NCBI GenBank assembly: GCA_029582265.1
Contig: CM055830.1
Span: 34,962,718-35,026,717 of the forward strand
Length of the DNA stretch: 64,000 nucleotides
Direction of reading: 5' to 3'
Origin: Zoroaster sp. YZ-2022
Taxonomy: Eukaryota > Echinodermata > Asteroidea > Forcipulatida > Zoroasteridae
The notes below the pieces were generated by a model. It ran no database searches and was not told the DNA's origin. It saw only the letters and a program-made list of their open reading frames with translations. Below are positions 23,506 to 36,299 of this stretch, in pieces (position 1 is the first letter of the stretch; each line of letters begins with the position of its first letter). Position numbers and translations under genes: made by a program.

Positions 23506-23840
23506 CACTGCAAAATACTATCTTTATTGTGCATGAATAAAATTTTATAATAATTATAAACTATCTCTGAACAAGGTAAAAAACAAATACAATGAAGTGA
23601 TCAAGGTCTTATAAAATTTCTTATCAATAGTTTCACGTGACATTTATTGATCAAAGCAAAGTTCAGGATTTCGAGTTTACTTATCAAAGTAATGCCAGCA
23701 GCAAACCCAATTTAAGCTGAAGTGATATTCGCAGACAAAGTTTAGTCGTGATTTTTGTTTTTCATCAATCAGTAAACAAACGACCACCATTAATTTGGAA
23801 AAGCGCCCTCTATTGTTTCAGAGGTGATTCCTTTGATACA

Positions 23841-24173
23841 GAGTGCGGCTATAAGCCAGGCACTTCGTGTCTGACGTCACTGCGTTTGATCTGGTATTGC
23901 GCGGCGCCCAGTTGAGAACCCATTTGAAAACATAATACAATATGCACATGTGTGCGTGCATATCAAGTCAATGTTTGCAGTATTTCACTCATAATTGTAA
24001 ACAGGTAGATATAAAACATCAGTTTGCAACAGAAAATGCCTGTTTATTGTTTGAATTGTATTAACCTCTCTGTAAGATTCTGCTGTAGAAATGGGTTCTC
24101 AACTGGGCGCCGCGCAATACCAGATCAAACACAGTGACGTCAGACACGAAGTGCCTGGCTTATAGCCGCACTC
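23841..24173. mobile_element. Young MITE with 85-bp terminal inverted repeats and 10-bp target duplication
   Basis: The left repeat 23841-23925 starts GAGTGCGGCTATAAGCCAGG. The right repeat 24089-24173 is its reverse complement with one mismatch in 85 bp. The 10-bp sequence CTTTGATACA flanks both sides exactly (23831-23840 and 24174-24183). The 163-bp interior is AT-rich and has no coding capacity. Long inverted repeats with a 9-11 bp duplication are typical of Mutator-like elements, so I place it there tentatively. Each inverted repeat carries TGACGTCA (23872-23879 and 24135-24142). The near-identity of the arms and the perfect duplication indicate recent insertion or gene conversion between arms. 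Confidence 0.93.
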
Positions 24174-24183
24174 CTTTGATACA

Positions 24184-25568
24184 GTCCGTAAGATCAAAGC
24201 ACATAGGGCAGCCCAGTCAAAACCTAATACATTAAGTTCTTTGTATACGGAAATAGAATGGTGACATTTGGAGAAAACAACATAAATGTTTTTATTCAAG
24301 AAGAAGACATCTTAAAACATATCAGACTGTTTCATCACACACCCACTTCACACCAATTAGAAAATAACTCAATTATTATCGTTCTAGTAAACTAGTGAAA
24401 TAATCAGTTATCGATTATAAACACGGGTAAACCGTGAGAGTGGCATAGCGAAATGAATCTTGTACAATGTAATATTCTTTGTCTTAATACTTTAATTTAT
24501 TGTGAATAAGTATTTGTAAAAACAAATCCATGTTAATGAGACTGAAGTTAGACATTGATTAATGTTTCAACAACAAATCTAGTTGGACACTAGATGTCGC
24601 TGCAATTGGAAAAATATGCAGTACAAATTATGTCAATTTGAAACACTTGAGCAATGTAAAATAATGAGTGAAAACTAAAACCACAGACTATATAATATAG
24701 AATACACATCTAGCAAAATATTCCTTGACACGACCGCTGAGTTCCAGCCCGGTCGACTCCACACTGTACGGGCTGCTTTCTGACGAGTCGTATAAACAGA
24801 AAAGTCATGTCACACGATGACATCAATCTCTCAATGTCAACCATAAAAGCATCATTTTCCCGCCTCTCAAACAATCAACAATCGACATTTTGTATTTCCT
24901 AAACATCACCCCGTGAGGCTCGGTACGGTCGCATTGACGTTTTCGTCACTTATGCTACTATGCTGAAATTAGCAGGAGTTTACGTTCGTTGGGAAAATTG
25001 TGCCCTTGGAAACGGGTCGGTGTTGTTTGGTGTTTTGGAATCTGGGTCAGGTCAGTCCATCTGGGACTCCAAAAATCGTCGAATCTAGGTCAAATTATTT
25101 TTACCTGTGCTAAGTTTTCAATTTTGAGAAATGGGTTTGAAACATGAGTGAACTGAATCCGGATCTCGGGGGCGAAGGGCTGGGATTGGGTTAAAATAAA
25201 TTAGCATTTGCCACGTTTGGTTTTAAGTTTTTGCAAGAGAGTCAATGTGTTAACGGAGTACCCTGAGATCTGTCGAGTACGACGGTTGATTCCAAAAATA
25301 CAAAAATAACTATTTTTTTATCATGTAGTATTTTGATCATTATTTCGATCAAATTACATTATTGTTAATTAATAGTGTGTACCACCTTTAAATTAAAGGG
25401 CGCCCTCACTCAATTGTCCAAACCAACCTTTTAATTAAAAAGCGCCCTCACTCATTTTTCAAACCAACCGATTGGCTCCAGTGGTGAGTAACGCCAGGAT
25501 TGAAGACTGTTCCTGCCTCGAAATGATGATTTTTCTTGCTCTGATTGTCATAGAGCATATTGTTTCCT
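24184..25568. other. No gene recognised
   Basis: No assignable gene. Contains the CTCF-like variant at 24597 and GCGCCCTC words at 25400 and 25442. Confidence 0.4.
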
Positions 25569-25607
25569 GATTGGAGGTTCGTGCGACGTTTCCCGCCGGC
25601 GCCAAAA
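25569..25607. promoter_or_regulatory. CCAAT box plus double E2F-type site
   Basis: An inverted CCAAT box (ATTGG, about 25570) lies some 15 bp before TTTCCCGCCGGCGCCAAAA (25589-25607), two E2F-type sites back to back. CCAAT (NF-Y) with E2F is the classical layout of cell-cycle promoters. The region to 25650 is CpG-rich against an AT-rich background. No protein start that I recognise follows on either strand; the overlapping ORFs here are GC-driven. Confidence 0.35.
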
Positions 25608-26118
25608 TGCTCGGTTGAGAGACCACGCGATGTCGATGGCGCCCTCACACGCTGTGTAATTAATGTTATGTCTGTCTGTTGCATGCGTGGCATAATGTGT
25701 AGCAACATGCATCGTACATTCATCTGGAACAAGTGTCATTAAAATACATGGTTTGGGCAGACTAAGACCAAGATTTTTCAATTACAGGAAATAAATTCAT
25801 GTGAAGTGAGTCATAATTTCATTTGTAATTCACGGTGTAAAGCAAAGAGCGAAGCGGCAGTTCGTCATCACGGGACATTACACGGACCCTGGGTACCACG
25901 GTTGTATAGAATCTCTGAACCGAGCAAAGTTGAACGTGAGAAAGAGCCAGGGATACATCCCTTTGAAAAAAATCCTCAGAAGACATAAACTAATTCCATG
26001 GGAATAATATAAGACTTTCAATTGCGACAACTCCAAACCACGAATACTATGGTTGACCTCTCTAATGCTATCGCAAGTAGCCATGAGTACAAATCATCAA
26101 CTCATTAGCATGATCGTA

Positions 26119-26427
26119 ATAAAGGGATCGTACACCATTGGTGAAGTGTCTGTAAATGTCTCCATATGTCATAAGAATAAAGATATATGTATAGAAACCA
26201 ACCTGTGATAGTTTCAGCTTATTTCATTGTGTTCTTAACAAGCAAATATTGCAAATGCATTCTGATTTGGCCGCGATAAATTTCAACGTTGTAATACTTT
26301 TTTTTTAAATGCATATCAGATGGAATCATTTCTGATGATGTTTGGTAACATCACCAACTTCAAATCAAGTAAGTTTTCAGATTATAACTCAGTAATGGGG
26401 TAATAAAATAGTGTACAGTCACTGTAA
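26119..26427 (+). mobile_element. MITE family B copy, plus strand
   Basis: Begins TAAAGGGATCGTACACCATT. It contains AAGATATATGTATAGAAACC, GTGATAGTTTCAGCTTATTT, CATTGTGTTCTTAACAAGCA and GCAAATGCATTCTGATTTGG, and ends near TAGTGTACAGTCACTGTAAT. It aligns in order with the 31424 copy. Terminal TTAA is mutated at both ends. Confidence 0.7.
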
Positions 26428-28098
26428 TTCATATCACTACACAATTAACTGCCCAATATGAAATAATACCATAGCAAATACAATGTTTACAGGCAAAGAA
26501 CCTTCCCTGTACCATTGTAGTTATCGTTTTGTGTATAGCCAATGGGCTGCCACCCCAACACACACACAGGTTTGTTTATGGTGTAAACCGAGGACCTCCT
26601 ATTGTTAGTTCCCTTTGTTGTTGGATTGTAACTTTTTTAGGCATCTCTCATTTGATTTATACACGTTTTTCAACCAAGGAACATTTGCAAACAACAACCG
26701 CCAACCGAGGACCCATTGTTCCTTTTTGTTATAAAGAAACCCACAATCACATACAATTTGAATAACACGTAAGCTGGAATAGGAACCGTACTGGTGTGTG
26801 TTTTTCAGAAATACAATGTATTCTTTTACAACTGTTACACATTACATAACCTGTAATATAAATGCTAACGATAATGTGGTTAGTTGCCTTACATGACTAT
26901 TCGATCCATGTAGGATCTTTCTGCAGAGTAAAATTAAACAAGAAACACTGGGCCAAACATAGGCTTCGTAGAAATGTACACTATATATTGTGTATTTTAC
27001 ATGGTATGCTTTTGAAAGCGAATGGGTGCTGCAAAATGAATTATGAACATCAAACATGAACGATTGCTACTATTCAAAATGTGTTGACCAATAACAGTGA
27101 TGTCAAAAAACACACGTTTCTCGCAGCTCATTAATCTGTCATTCCAACCTAGTAATATTTACATGTGTGTAATATAAAAATATAATCCCCCGTTATGGCT
27201 TAAAACTGCATTAATATTTCAATTAAACACTCTGGAAAAAGCTGCCGAAATATGGGCCAAGATGAGTTTGTTTGTATGAGAGCACAATGCAAGAATCTTC
27301 CGGCGGTACACAGAGATCGCGTTGACGGGGAATACTGCGCGTGTTGATACCCGTCAAGCTAACCGCGAACACGGTATAAGAGAAAGAAGTACACGGTGAT
27401 GATAGACTTCGCGTGAATACGGTGATTCGAAGTTTGTAGTTTTAAGGCTTTGAAGGAGGGAGATGGATAGCTTTGTGGACAGATGAGGTCCTTATAATAG
27501 ATTGTATGGACTTAGTGCAGCTGTGAATTGAGATATGGGACATTAATGGCCGATATTTACTTGAAAAGGGTGTAAATAATAAATACATTTCGGTAGTGAA
27601 GGTCAAGGAGATGATTCCTAGTTTAAATTCGATGTTATATTCAAGTAACTGGAGTATATATTGGGTAAAATGGGACAAAAGGTTACGACTTACGTTGCAA
27701 ATTCCAGTCTGAAATAGGGAAAATAAGGTAACGACATCTGTGGCAAAAGATGTTTACAGTTCTGTTTTCCCCATTAAAATATTGAATCGACAGCTCAAAT
27801 GTATTCCATTAAGCCTGTATTTCAATGTCTTGCGTTCTTGTTTAATGAGATTTGTTGCGTTATAAAGCACGTTCATTTCAACATTAGTTTTCAAGAAGTA
27901 CGGTATATCGTAAAACTAACCTGTACCGGTACACATTTTGAGATCATCACAAAAGGTGATCACGTTTAAACCAAACAACGAAAACATTTTCTGTTTTCTG
28001 TAAGATTAAAAGTAATACAAATGAAATAATTTCTCAGGATGATTGATATATGAAGCAACTTTACATCCAGGTAATTGTTAATAATTGTTCAATTTGAT
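26428..28098. other. No gene recognised
   Basis: Includes an echoed pair at 26580-26600 and 26700-26730 (CCGAGGACC...ATTGTT). Nothing assignable. Confidence 0.4.
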
Positions 28099-28134
28099 AA
28101 TCTGGTATTTACCACTGATGTACCTTCCCTTTAA
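28099..28134 (-). mobile_element. MITE family B terminus
   Basis: TTTACCACTGATGTACCTTC followed by CCTTTAA, a near-consensus family B end read in the inverted direction. The other end could not be placed. Confidence 0.6.
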
Positions 28135-28255
28135 ATTAACTTGTTTTCACTCGATTTTTAAAGGTTTAATCCAAGGTCAAGCAATTTGAACACAATAATT
28201 GGGAAATCCGGAAAAAAACAGGTTACGACTTAGGCTCAAGTTTGAAATTTAAAAA

Positions 28256-28300
28256 TTTCCAATAATTACATTTCCAATAATTACATTTCCAATAATTACA
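28256..28300 (+). repeat. 15-bp tandem repeat, three copies
   Basis: TTTCCAATAATTACA repeated three times without mismatch. Confidence 0.95.
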
Positions 28301-29940
28301 TTTTCCTGGACAAAAAGAACATAATATTTATCAAATTTTATTGTCTTGTTTCACATTCATGTAACTGGAGGTTTATCATCCTAAAAATAACAAATTTCCT
28401 TCAATTCGCCGTTGATTTCTTGCAAAATCATATCTAACCTTGAGGAAAAAGACCCCGACTACCTGCACGTATAACGGTACCATTTTGTCGCTCACCGAGA
28501 CAGTTGCGCATTCAGGTACCGTACTCATGGCTCGATTGTCCCCATCATGTCTGCACCCCAGATGCGGTCATCACGACTAATTCCGTGGACCCCGTACATG
28601 ATGGGCATTAGCCCAAATTGTTTGCGACTTCTCGCGAATCGAGAGCAAATATTGATATAGCCGTAAACTTGACCGAGTTGTCTGACCAAATTTGATCAAT
28701 GAACATCGAGGCAGCAGTGTCATGACATGTGAATCTTTAACCAGTAACGGGGAAAAGGACCAGCTGTAGGCTGGCACCGAGTTACCTGGGAATAACATTT
28801 GTTCTGATATTAATGTTTTTGACAAGGATTGACATAATGACATTCAGATCCCTAGTGAATCATTGAAAGGCATAATGACGCAATCTAGGGCCTATGTCTT
28901 GTTAACAAAATCTACATCTGTATCATTCGGTACTAGGGGACCTTTTCAAGTAAAGCCACATCCCAAGGGTTGTGGTATGTTCAAATCATAAGAATAATAC
29001 TTCACATAAAATGTCAATTACTTGGATGATTGGGTGACCACAATATTGACAGGTGGCCTCAATATACAAGTTATACAGGACTGTGTATAAAGTTTATTTC
29101 TTCCCCACAGTGACTGCCACTAAAGTTCTTCCATTTTATATGCTCCATTAAAAAAACTAAATATACCTTTAAGTAGGCCTATATAATGTAGGCCTATGCT
29201 TAGTGTGAGGATCTAAAACGCAAAATTTCAATAACATTTCATTATCTCAATTACTTTGTTATTCATTATTGCTGGATACAACATCATAAACTGAATATGC
29301 ATTTCCACTACTTTCAAAGAAGCGGAGAACTTTTATTAAGAGCAACCTTTCAAAGACTTGTTTTTTTGCTTTTATGTATTGAGCATATTTTCCCCAAATG
29401 CCTTTTTTAAAGCATGTTTAGGTTCGAATCTTACAACAATTCTGCATACGTGTAAATTAACCCCAAACGCTAGCGACATATATGTAACCGAACCAGTTTA
29501 CGTAAGAGACATGTTTATACCATTTTGTGCAAAATTAAACAAAACAGCGCTCTTGGCAAGTGGTATAATTGGGCGGTGAGTAGAACGATATTGTGTCAAG
29601 AAACGTATGTTATTGACTCAGGTGTATAAACCATGGGGCCGCCGGGGTCCAACCGTGGAACGAGCAGCGCCGCTCATGTCCAAAGACCACGGAGCCGCAG
29701 TCGGGGGTCTTTCTAATTGTTTTTAAATTAAACGGAATTATCCCGTAATCTTATGGAAAAGAAAGAAATGCCATGTATAAACACAGGGTTGTGGTTGAAA
29801 ATATAGTGGACAACTGCGCAAAGAGGTAAAAAAAACTTAGGAATGTAATGCCCTAACTATATGAATCCCATGAGGGCAGTTTGCAAAGTAAGTTTCTACG
29901 GTTACGCGATTTTCGGCCACCTGAGACGCCACCACTCGCC
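28301..29940. other. No gene recognised
   Basis: Short ORFs only. A CpG-richer patch at 29636-29715 (GGGGCCGCCGGGGTCCAACC) may be part of a regulatory island leading into the next entry. Confidence 0.35.
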
Positions 29941-30332
29941 AGGTGCGATTTGCCGTCAGGTGATGGTTAGTCTAGAACTGACCAATCCTTTAGTGCGTTA
30001 CACAGCTCTCTCAAGGTGCGATTTGACGTCAGGTGATGACGAGTTAAGACCGACCAATCAGCGAGCTCGTTACATTGGACTGCTCACCGGCAGACGAAAC
30101 GGAACTGACTTGTCACTTTTAATCGGTCTCCCGCCAAAAAAGAATCGTCAAAGGTTGATTTATTGGATGACAGCCAGCGACCGACGATCAAAAATATCTG
30201 GGATATGACATCCGGAAGACGAAACGCAACTTGACGGGCCGGAGATGTTATAGAGACAGTCCGAGTTATCAAGAGAACACTTCGACGGACGGATGAAGTG
30301 AGGAAACGGTTTTGACGCATTTCATCTTTTTG
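29941..30332 (+). promoter_or_regulatory. Candidate TATA-less promoter and 5' exon
   Basis: Two imperfect tandem units of about 73 bp start at 29941 and 30014. Each has AGGTGCGATTTG, a CRE-like word (CCGTCA, then perfect TGACGTCA at 30024-30031), GGTGATG and a CCAAT box (29982 and 30054). Downstream comes TCCCGCCAAAA (30129-30139), an E2F-type site. A CpG-rich stretch follows and leads to TTTTTGGTAAGTTCAG, where G|GTAAGT at 30332/30333 is a strong splice donor. I infer a non-coding first exon of a plus-strand gene. The 115-codon ORF across it has no known motif. Confidence 0.35.
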
Positions 30333-31423
30333 GTAAGTTCAGTCATTCGATAAAGATATGCCTACCTAATATAGGAAACAGTGAGGTTTTAAAAATATAA
30401 TTCTTGTCTGAACTTTATTGCCAATAAATGTCAAAGATTTATTAGATTTTTGAATTTGAGTCTGATCCTTGCTCTATGGTTGAACATTGGTCTTTGTTCT
30501 ATGGCTGAACAAGGAAGATATAAAGCTGTCTAACAATTTAGCAAACAGCTCCAATCATTTTGCTTCTTGTTCGCCTGTGGGCGACTTCGTTCCGAGGATC
30601 GTATTTCATCCTAAAACATGTCAAACCAAAAATGTCAACCGTACGAATGACTCAAGGTACCATGAAATCCAGTCTCCTGGCTATATCCCACAAAGATGAT
30701 CAGTAATTAGCAGCAAATGGGACAGTGAGCAGTAATTTGACGGCTCCATGATTTTCCATGAAGGAAAAAGGAGCCTAGACTAAAACGGTATGGTTTCATT
30801 TCGAAGGAAATTATCGGCTATCCGTTCACAAAACATAGACAGCTTTGCTGTGAAATTCCGATAACATCAAGAAGGTGTGGGGGTGAATGATCCTTCAACA
30901 TCACTTATTACTTCTGTCGGTCAAGGGATTTGAACTTTATCAGAATTAGTATTACCTCATAAATTTATTTCATCCCGGATTCTGTGCCAAGGAGGTCATT
31001 CCACCAGGCAAAAGATTCAAACCTGGATTGTTTCAAGATCTATGTTTATAATGATAACCAAACTCTTGAGTTGGGATGGTGTCTGGTTTTTATTCGGTAC
31101 TTCACTATCAATATCAGTATTGATATCCCCTTTTGGCTCATAGTGCATACTGAGAGGGGAAAATATTGTATACAAACCATGCAGTGTAATTACTACAGAA
31201 CACTACTCACATGAAATTTCAGATTTTGCTAAAGCAGTTTATCTAGTGACATTGATTATTCTGAGTAATGTAATGTCATTCTACTTATTCAAAAGTTTTA
31301 GCTTTAAATTACTGATCATAATATAAAGAGTTTTCAACGCCAAGTCAAATGTTCACTTGATGTTGGTTTATATTTTCACGAGAGTTGAGATCGGACACAA
31401 CATGGAACACATACAGGTATGTG

Positions 31424-31806
31424 TTAAAGGCCTGTAAATATTGTCACGTCAGTATACACTTGGTATGTTTGTAAATGCATCCGTACTTGATAAGAATCAA
31501 GAGATATGTGTACAAACCAAGTTGTGAAAGTTTAAACTTTTTTCATTGTGTCGTTAACGAGAAAATAATGAAAAATGCATTCAGAATTTCATAATTATTA
31601 TTTGTAAGGTGAAAAAAAGATCATCAGCTCTTGAATCATTTCAGATTTTGAATTTGATCAATTTTACGTTTTCATAAAAATAACATGTCAAACGGAATAG
31701 CTTCTCAAAATATTGGTATTGTTATACATCTAAAAACCAAGTAAGCATTTAGATAATAATTGCTCAGTATTGCTAATTATCAATAGTGTGTATGCATCCA
31801 CTTTAA
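31424..31806 (+). mobile_element. MITE family B copy, plus strand, TTAA at both ends
   Basis: A 383-bp copy bounded by TTAAAGGCCTGTAAATATTG and GTATGCATCCACTTTAA. The body shows TAAATGCATCCGTACTTGAT, AAGAATCAAGAGATATGTGT, ACAAACCAAGTTGTGAAAGT, CATTGTGTCGTTAACGAGAA and AATGAAAAATGCATTC. It is the best-bounded full-length member. It lacks the CTGCTTCTATGAG block, so the family has subtypes. Confidence 0.8.
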
Positions 31807-33299
31807 CAGCATAAACCTACACAGAGTCTCTTCATAACACAAATTTACATCTCACAAATTGGCTGGCGCATCTTAACTGGTTCTGATTATAGCGTGCCGC
31901 AATGGGAAACGTCTTATCTCTATCAACCGAGAAGGTTCTCCTTCACACTTGAGAGGGTTAGAAGGGTTCAGGGCCCGAGGCTCTGTCCAGGACAATTTGT
32001 GGTCCAGCTCCCAGGTCTCTTGATTAGGTGCGAAATTCGAAGGTATTACCTACACCTAGAGCGAAAGTTAAGACTTTTGTGTCCTTGGTCACCAGTGCTT
32101 TGGTTAATGTTTGCCCCGGAGGCAGCAACAATTCAAAATACCTCTTCCGCGGCCTCTATCTGAACAGTCCGTGTTAGAACCATTGTGATAGAGAGGCCAT
32201 GATAGATGAATAGTTTAGTTGTTAGTTCTATTCAAATCTGTGGTTCGTAAAATCCAAGTACGAATAAAACTTCGTGAAAAAAAATCAACAACTGTTCTCA
32301 TTTTTCCAACATCATGAAGAGCTTCGTTTGACAGAGCTGGTCTTTGCTCTATCGTTTCAGGGACACATACAACCCAAAGATGACCACGCGGATCCAAAAT
32401 GATTTCAAAGCCAAGGAAAATAACAAGTGACAGTCATGCTTATAAATCAACTTAATATAGCCCTTCACTTTAATAAATCATCTAGAAATAATTGAACAAG
32501 AAGACTATGATATAGGCTAACACTAATTCAAACATTTTCACGTGAAATATTTATAGCCATTGTATTAATGTTCACACATACAAGCCTATAGGTAGGCCTG
32601 TAACTTTAGAAATTTGAATCACAGCAACACATGGTATTAGATTAACAGCATTTTGTGCAAATGAGTTGGAAATCTCACAGGCATATTAAAAGGAAATCAG
32701 TGCATTCTGACAATAGGTATGAAGTCATGCAATGGTCTGGTGGATTTGCAACAGCTTGAATCCAATTGCTCACTTCCTTTGCCTTTTCTGCTTGTCTTAT
32801 GATATTTCTGAGCAAAATTCGCGACATCTGATGTTATTATTCAATGTGGAATGTGCAGTTGTGCACGGAGCAGAATCCCAAGAGGTTAACGTTACAGCCT
32901 AATAGTTATCTGAAATCATAGGAAATAAAGTATGCTTCAGTGCAGAGTGATAGTACAATACCATGTATCCCAATGGGTATGTGACTATACCGATATCCAA
33001 TATATGAACAGGAGGCTGGGTCAGTATACTTTGTTATAAATGACATTTGGTAATGACTCTATACTGGACAAATCAAATGTGACTCGTGAGATTCAAACCC
33101 ACTGAGTCACCGTCATGAGCCAACATTACTCAGTGTATCGACCAGGTACCAAACACTTCATAAAATATTATCATATTTTGCCCAGATATTTTGCCTAGTT
33201 ATCGCAATCCATCGTGATGTATTCAATCTGCCTACATCTCATCGCCATACGTGTACGTACCATCCTCACATTGTCAGACGGTTGGATTACGATGTGATA
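31807..33299. other. No gene recognised
   Basis: A GC-moderate 89-codon ORF at 31894-32163 has no motif. Nothing else assignable. Confidence 0.4.
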
Positions 33300-33445
33300 T
33301 ATTACACTTAAACAACTGTGGTGTTAAAATTACACCAGAATTGTTCATATTGAGCAATGCACCCAGTATGATCACCATCAAAATAGGCCTCAAACGAACA
33401 TCACTGGTGTTAACACCCACTTTTTGCACAAGTGTAGTTTTAAGA
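33300..33445. repeat. Dispersed repeat with GGTGTTAACACC palindrome, copy 1
   Basis: Contains GTGGTGTTAAAATTACACCA, and later CTGGTGTTAACACCCACTTT followed by TTGCACAAGTG. A related segment lies at 48930-49030 with GATGTTAACACTCAAGTTTT and TTGCAATGTG. Inverted GGTGTTAA motifs within one unit suggest a small foldback or MITE-type element. The overlapping ORFs on both strands come from it. Confidence 0.5.
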
Positions 33446-36299
33446 CCCTCATTTTTGTAGCCCTCTATGGTGACATTAACGAGCAATTGCACAATGTTTC
33501 ACCTGCCTGCCGTCAGCAGCGCATCTGCATTCCTCATGTTTGCTGGATTTATGATGACAGACAGCTCCGAGAAACGGGGGAATTGTGCGCATCTGTGGAG
33601 GAAGAGACCCAAGGAAGTCCCGGGGCACTAGGCTGTCACATCATGGTACTCTCTTGGGTCCGTTGTCATATCACAAAAACCCGAGTGTTGTCACACAAAG
33701 ACTGTAAAAAGTGATTCTTGCTGATTGAAAGAAACAAAATTGTGGGGAAGAGTTTCAAGCCCATGAGAAAAGTATTGCGCGCGGTGATAGGTCACAAAAC
33801 TTAAACAGCAGACACCAAATTTACCCAAAGCCGGCCCATGTTTTTCATAGGAGGAGTGAGATTATGGTAAATTTTGTGAGTCAAGCCATAGATTCCCAAA
33901 GCGGTTGAGTCACTTGTGTTGTTTCGACCAGATTCATTGAAGACATTTCCAAACATTTGTTGATGAACACTGGGCCTGGTAACATCATTGTAGTGTTTTG
34001 CTCTATTATACTGTCGTTACACAAGGTACGTGGTCGGGTTAAGGTTAGTCATTTCATGACCACGGATATAGTATGTGGTTAATGGAACCGCGGTAAAAGC
34101 CAGATTGAGCGGGGAAAACCAAGATTTATTCCCATAGGTTATGAAAACTAGACTTCAACTTTTCATGACAGACAGACCATGAAAAATCTGGGGTTTTACA
34201 ATAACAATAGATAACACTAATTGCCCAACACTAGTGTCGTTTTTAGCACACTGTTATTTGCAGTATTGTGTACCAAGGAAGAATTGTGATAGGACTAGGA
34301 CCGTGTGTATTCATTTTGACAGATGTTTGGTTCTGGGTTTGATGGTGATACCTTTAAATGTACTGGCATTTGATGTGATGGGGTAAGTTCAAGTCGCAGT
34401 AGAAGTGCTACAGCTACTGTAGACACTTTGTCTAGGCTCTGAGGGAACTGACATTGAACATTTAATCAAGTTGGAAAACTCCTTCTCTTTCTTTCCTACC
34501 CCTCATCAATCTTTGTGATTGACAGTCACTATCTATCCCGATATCTCAACCATGTATGGGATAACCAGGCCTGAGTTAAATGGTCCCAGGCACCCTTCTG
34601 TGATGGGGGAAGGGCGGGGTCAGACACCCACTAGAACATACACCGTTTAACAAGGGCTATTTATATTTATAATTGAATGAAACGGACGAGATGACGGATT
34701 GGAATCCGGCATTTGATTGGTCGTTTCCTATATAGTCTGGTCGCCGTTATGAGTAGCATGAAGTTGAGTGAGAGGTTTTACGGGTCAGGGACCAGATCGC
34801 ATATGGTTCGATTTGAGGTGTGTTGAACAAATAGGCTAGTATAATATCATGAGAATATGATATACATACATAAGATATCGCAAGGCTATTCATCATAATC
34901 GGGTCTCACAAGTCATAGACATTTATAATGCTTTGGCCATCTTTGCTACATTCCCTGTATGCATATTGTACAATTATACTGCCAAATCTTAATACATGCG
35001 GGACCAGACTATTTTATCTGCAAGCCTCGGTTTGATGACAAGGATTTTTATGGAAGAAAAACAAGATGGCGACTGCGTCTATTGCCTGATGAGGAGACAT
35101 GCTCAAACGAACTTCCTACGAGCAACAGATATAACGTTATTTTAGGCCTATTATGTTTCTTACAGAACGAAGATATGAAAATCAGTTAAGGGTATACTTC
35201 AAACAAAGTACTTGTGTATGATAATGATAAAGATGGGGTATAAGAAGGTAGGGGGGTAATCATGAGTTGTAAAAAAGAGCATCATTTCCCCCAAAAAGAG
35301 GAACATTACCCGGTAGCTCTTAGCAGATACAGCATCACTAGATTAGATGTTATTTATATTCATGTAAAAACGAGGAAAGTTACAATTAAAACCAATCAAT
35401 TGTCTACTAAAGGAAGATAGAAGACTATAATTCTGAAAGCCACGAGAGAAAAGTTATGTTGTAGACCCCCATCAGCTTATGTACCTGCTTGGATTGGGTG
35501 TTAATTGAGTATGCTTGTGTGTGGAGGGGGTTGGAGGTAATCAACAATCAATGTCCAAAAAGCGGCATGATGGCTCTGCATTTGAAAAGGATGGTTAATT
35601 TTGTATTTAACTAATGTGTACGAAAAAAAATGGAATATGTTTACGGCTGTATGATTCGAGGTTTTGTTTAATAACATCAATCCACACAAGCCCGTGCAAT
35701 TAAACTTGTCCATTTTGTCACACCTGTGTAAATGAATTTCTACATACTGCGGACGTTTACGTGTGGTCGACGTGTGCATCTATCAGTATGAAGGGTTGAA
35801 TTCCAAACACGACACTCCTCATTCTCTCTGTATCCGGTGTGTGGTAATCCGTTATTTTGGGAGGTCTGAACATAAATGATCACGATTTTACATGAAGCTT
35901 ACTTGGTGTTAAGTTGATTGTTTCAAACATCTCTTGAAATCTTTCTGTCTGAGGTGCTATTAATTTAGTAAAAACAAATTAGTAAAACCATTTGCCAATC
36001 AGTGAACGCAGCCTCGTTTTGATTTCCATAGACTTGTGTATTAGATAACAAAGATGGCCACTCCGTGTTAAAAAGTCCATTATAAAATGTCTAAGCCTAT
36101 TTATATTATAGCGCTGTACGCTCTAAACAACCTAGGGTTTAAGCCATTTATGGTATAGTCCTAACTATTTCGTTTACAAAAATAAAACATTTCTATTGAA
36201 ATCTTTAAAATAGAAGTTAAGAAGAACATTGTATCAATTTCTTATGTACTCCCTCAAGCGTCCATAATCTCCCGTAACATCAAGCATCCCCCGCTGCCG
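33446..36299. other. No gene recognised
   Basis: Short ORFs only. ACAAGATGGCGACTG at 35062-35076 resembles a YY1 site. No repeat that I can define. Confidence 0.4.

Noticed and set aside
24099..24299. 66-codon minus-strand ORF
   Set aside because: It starts inside the right arm of the young MITE and has no motif.
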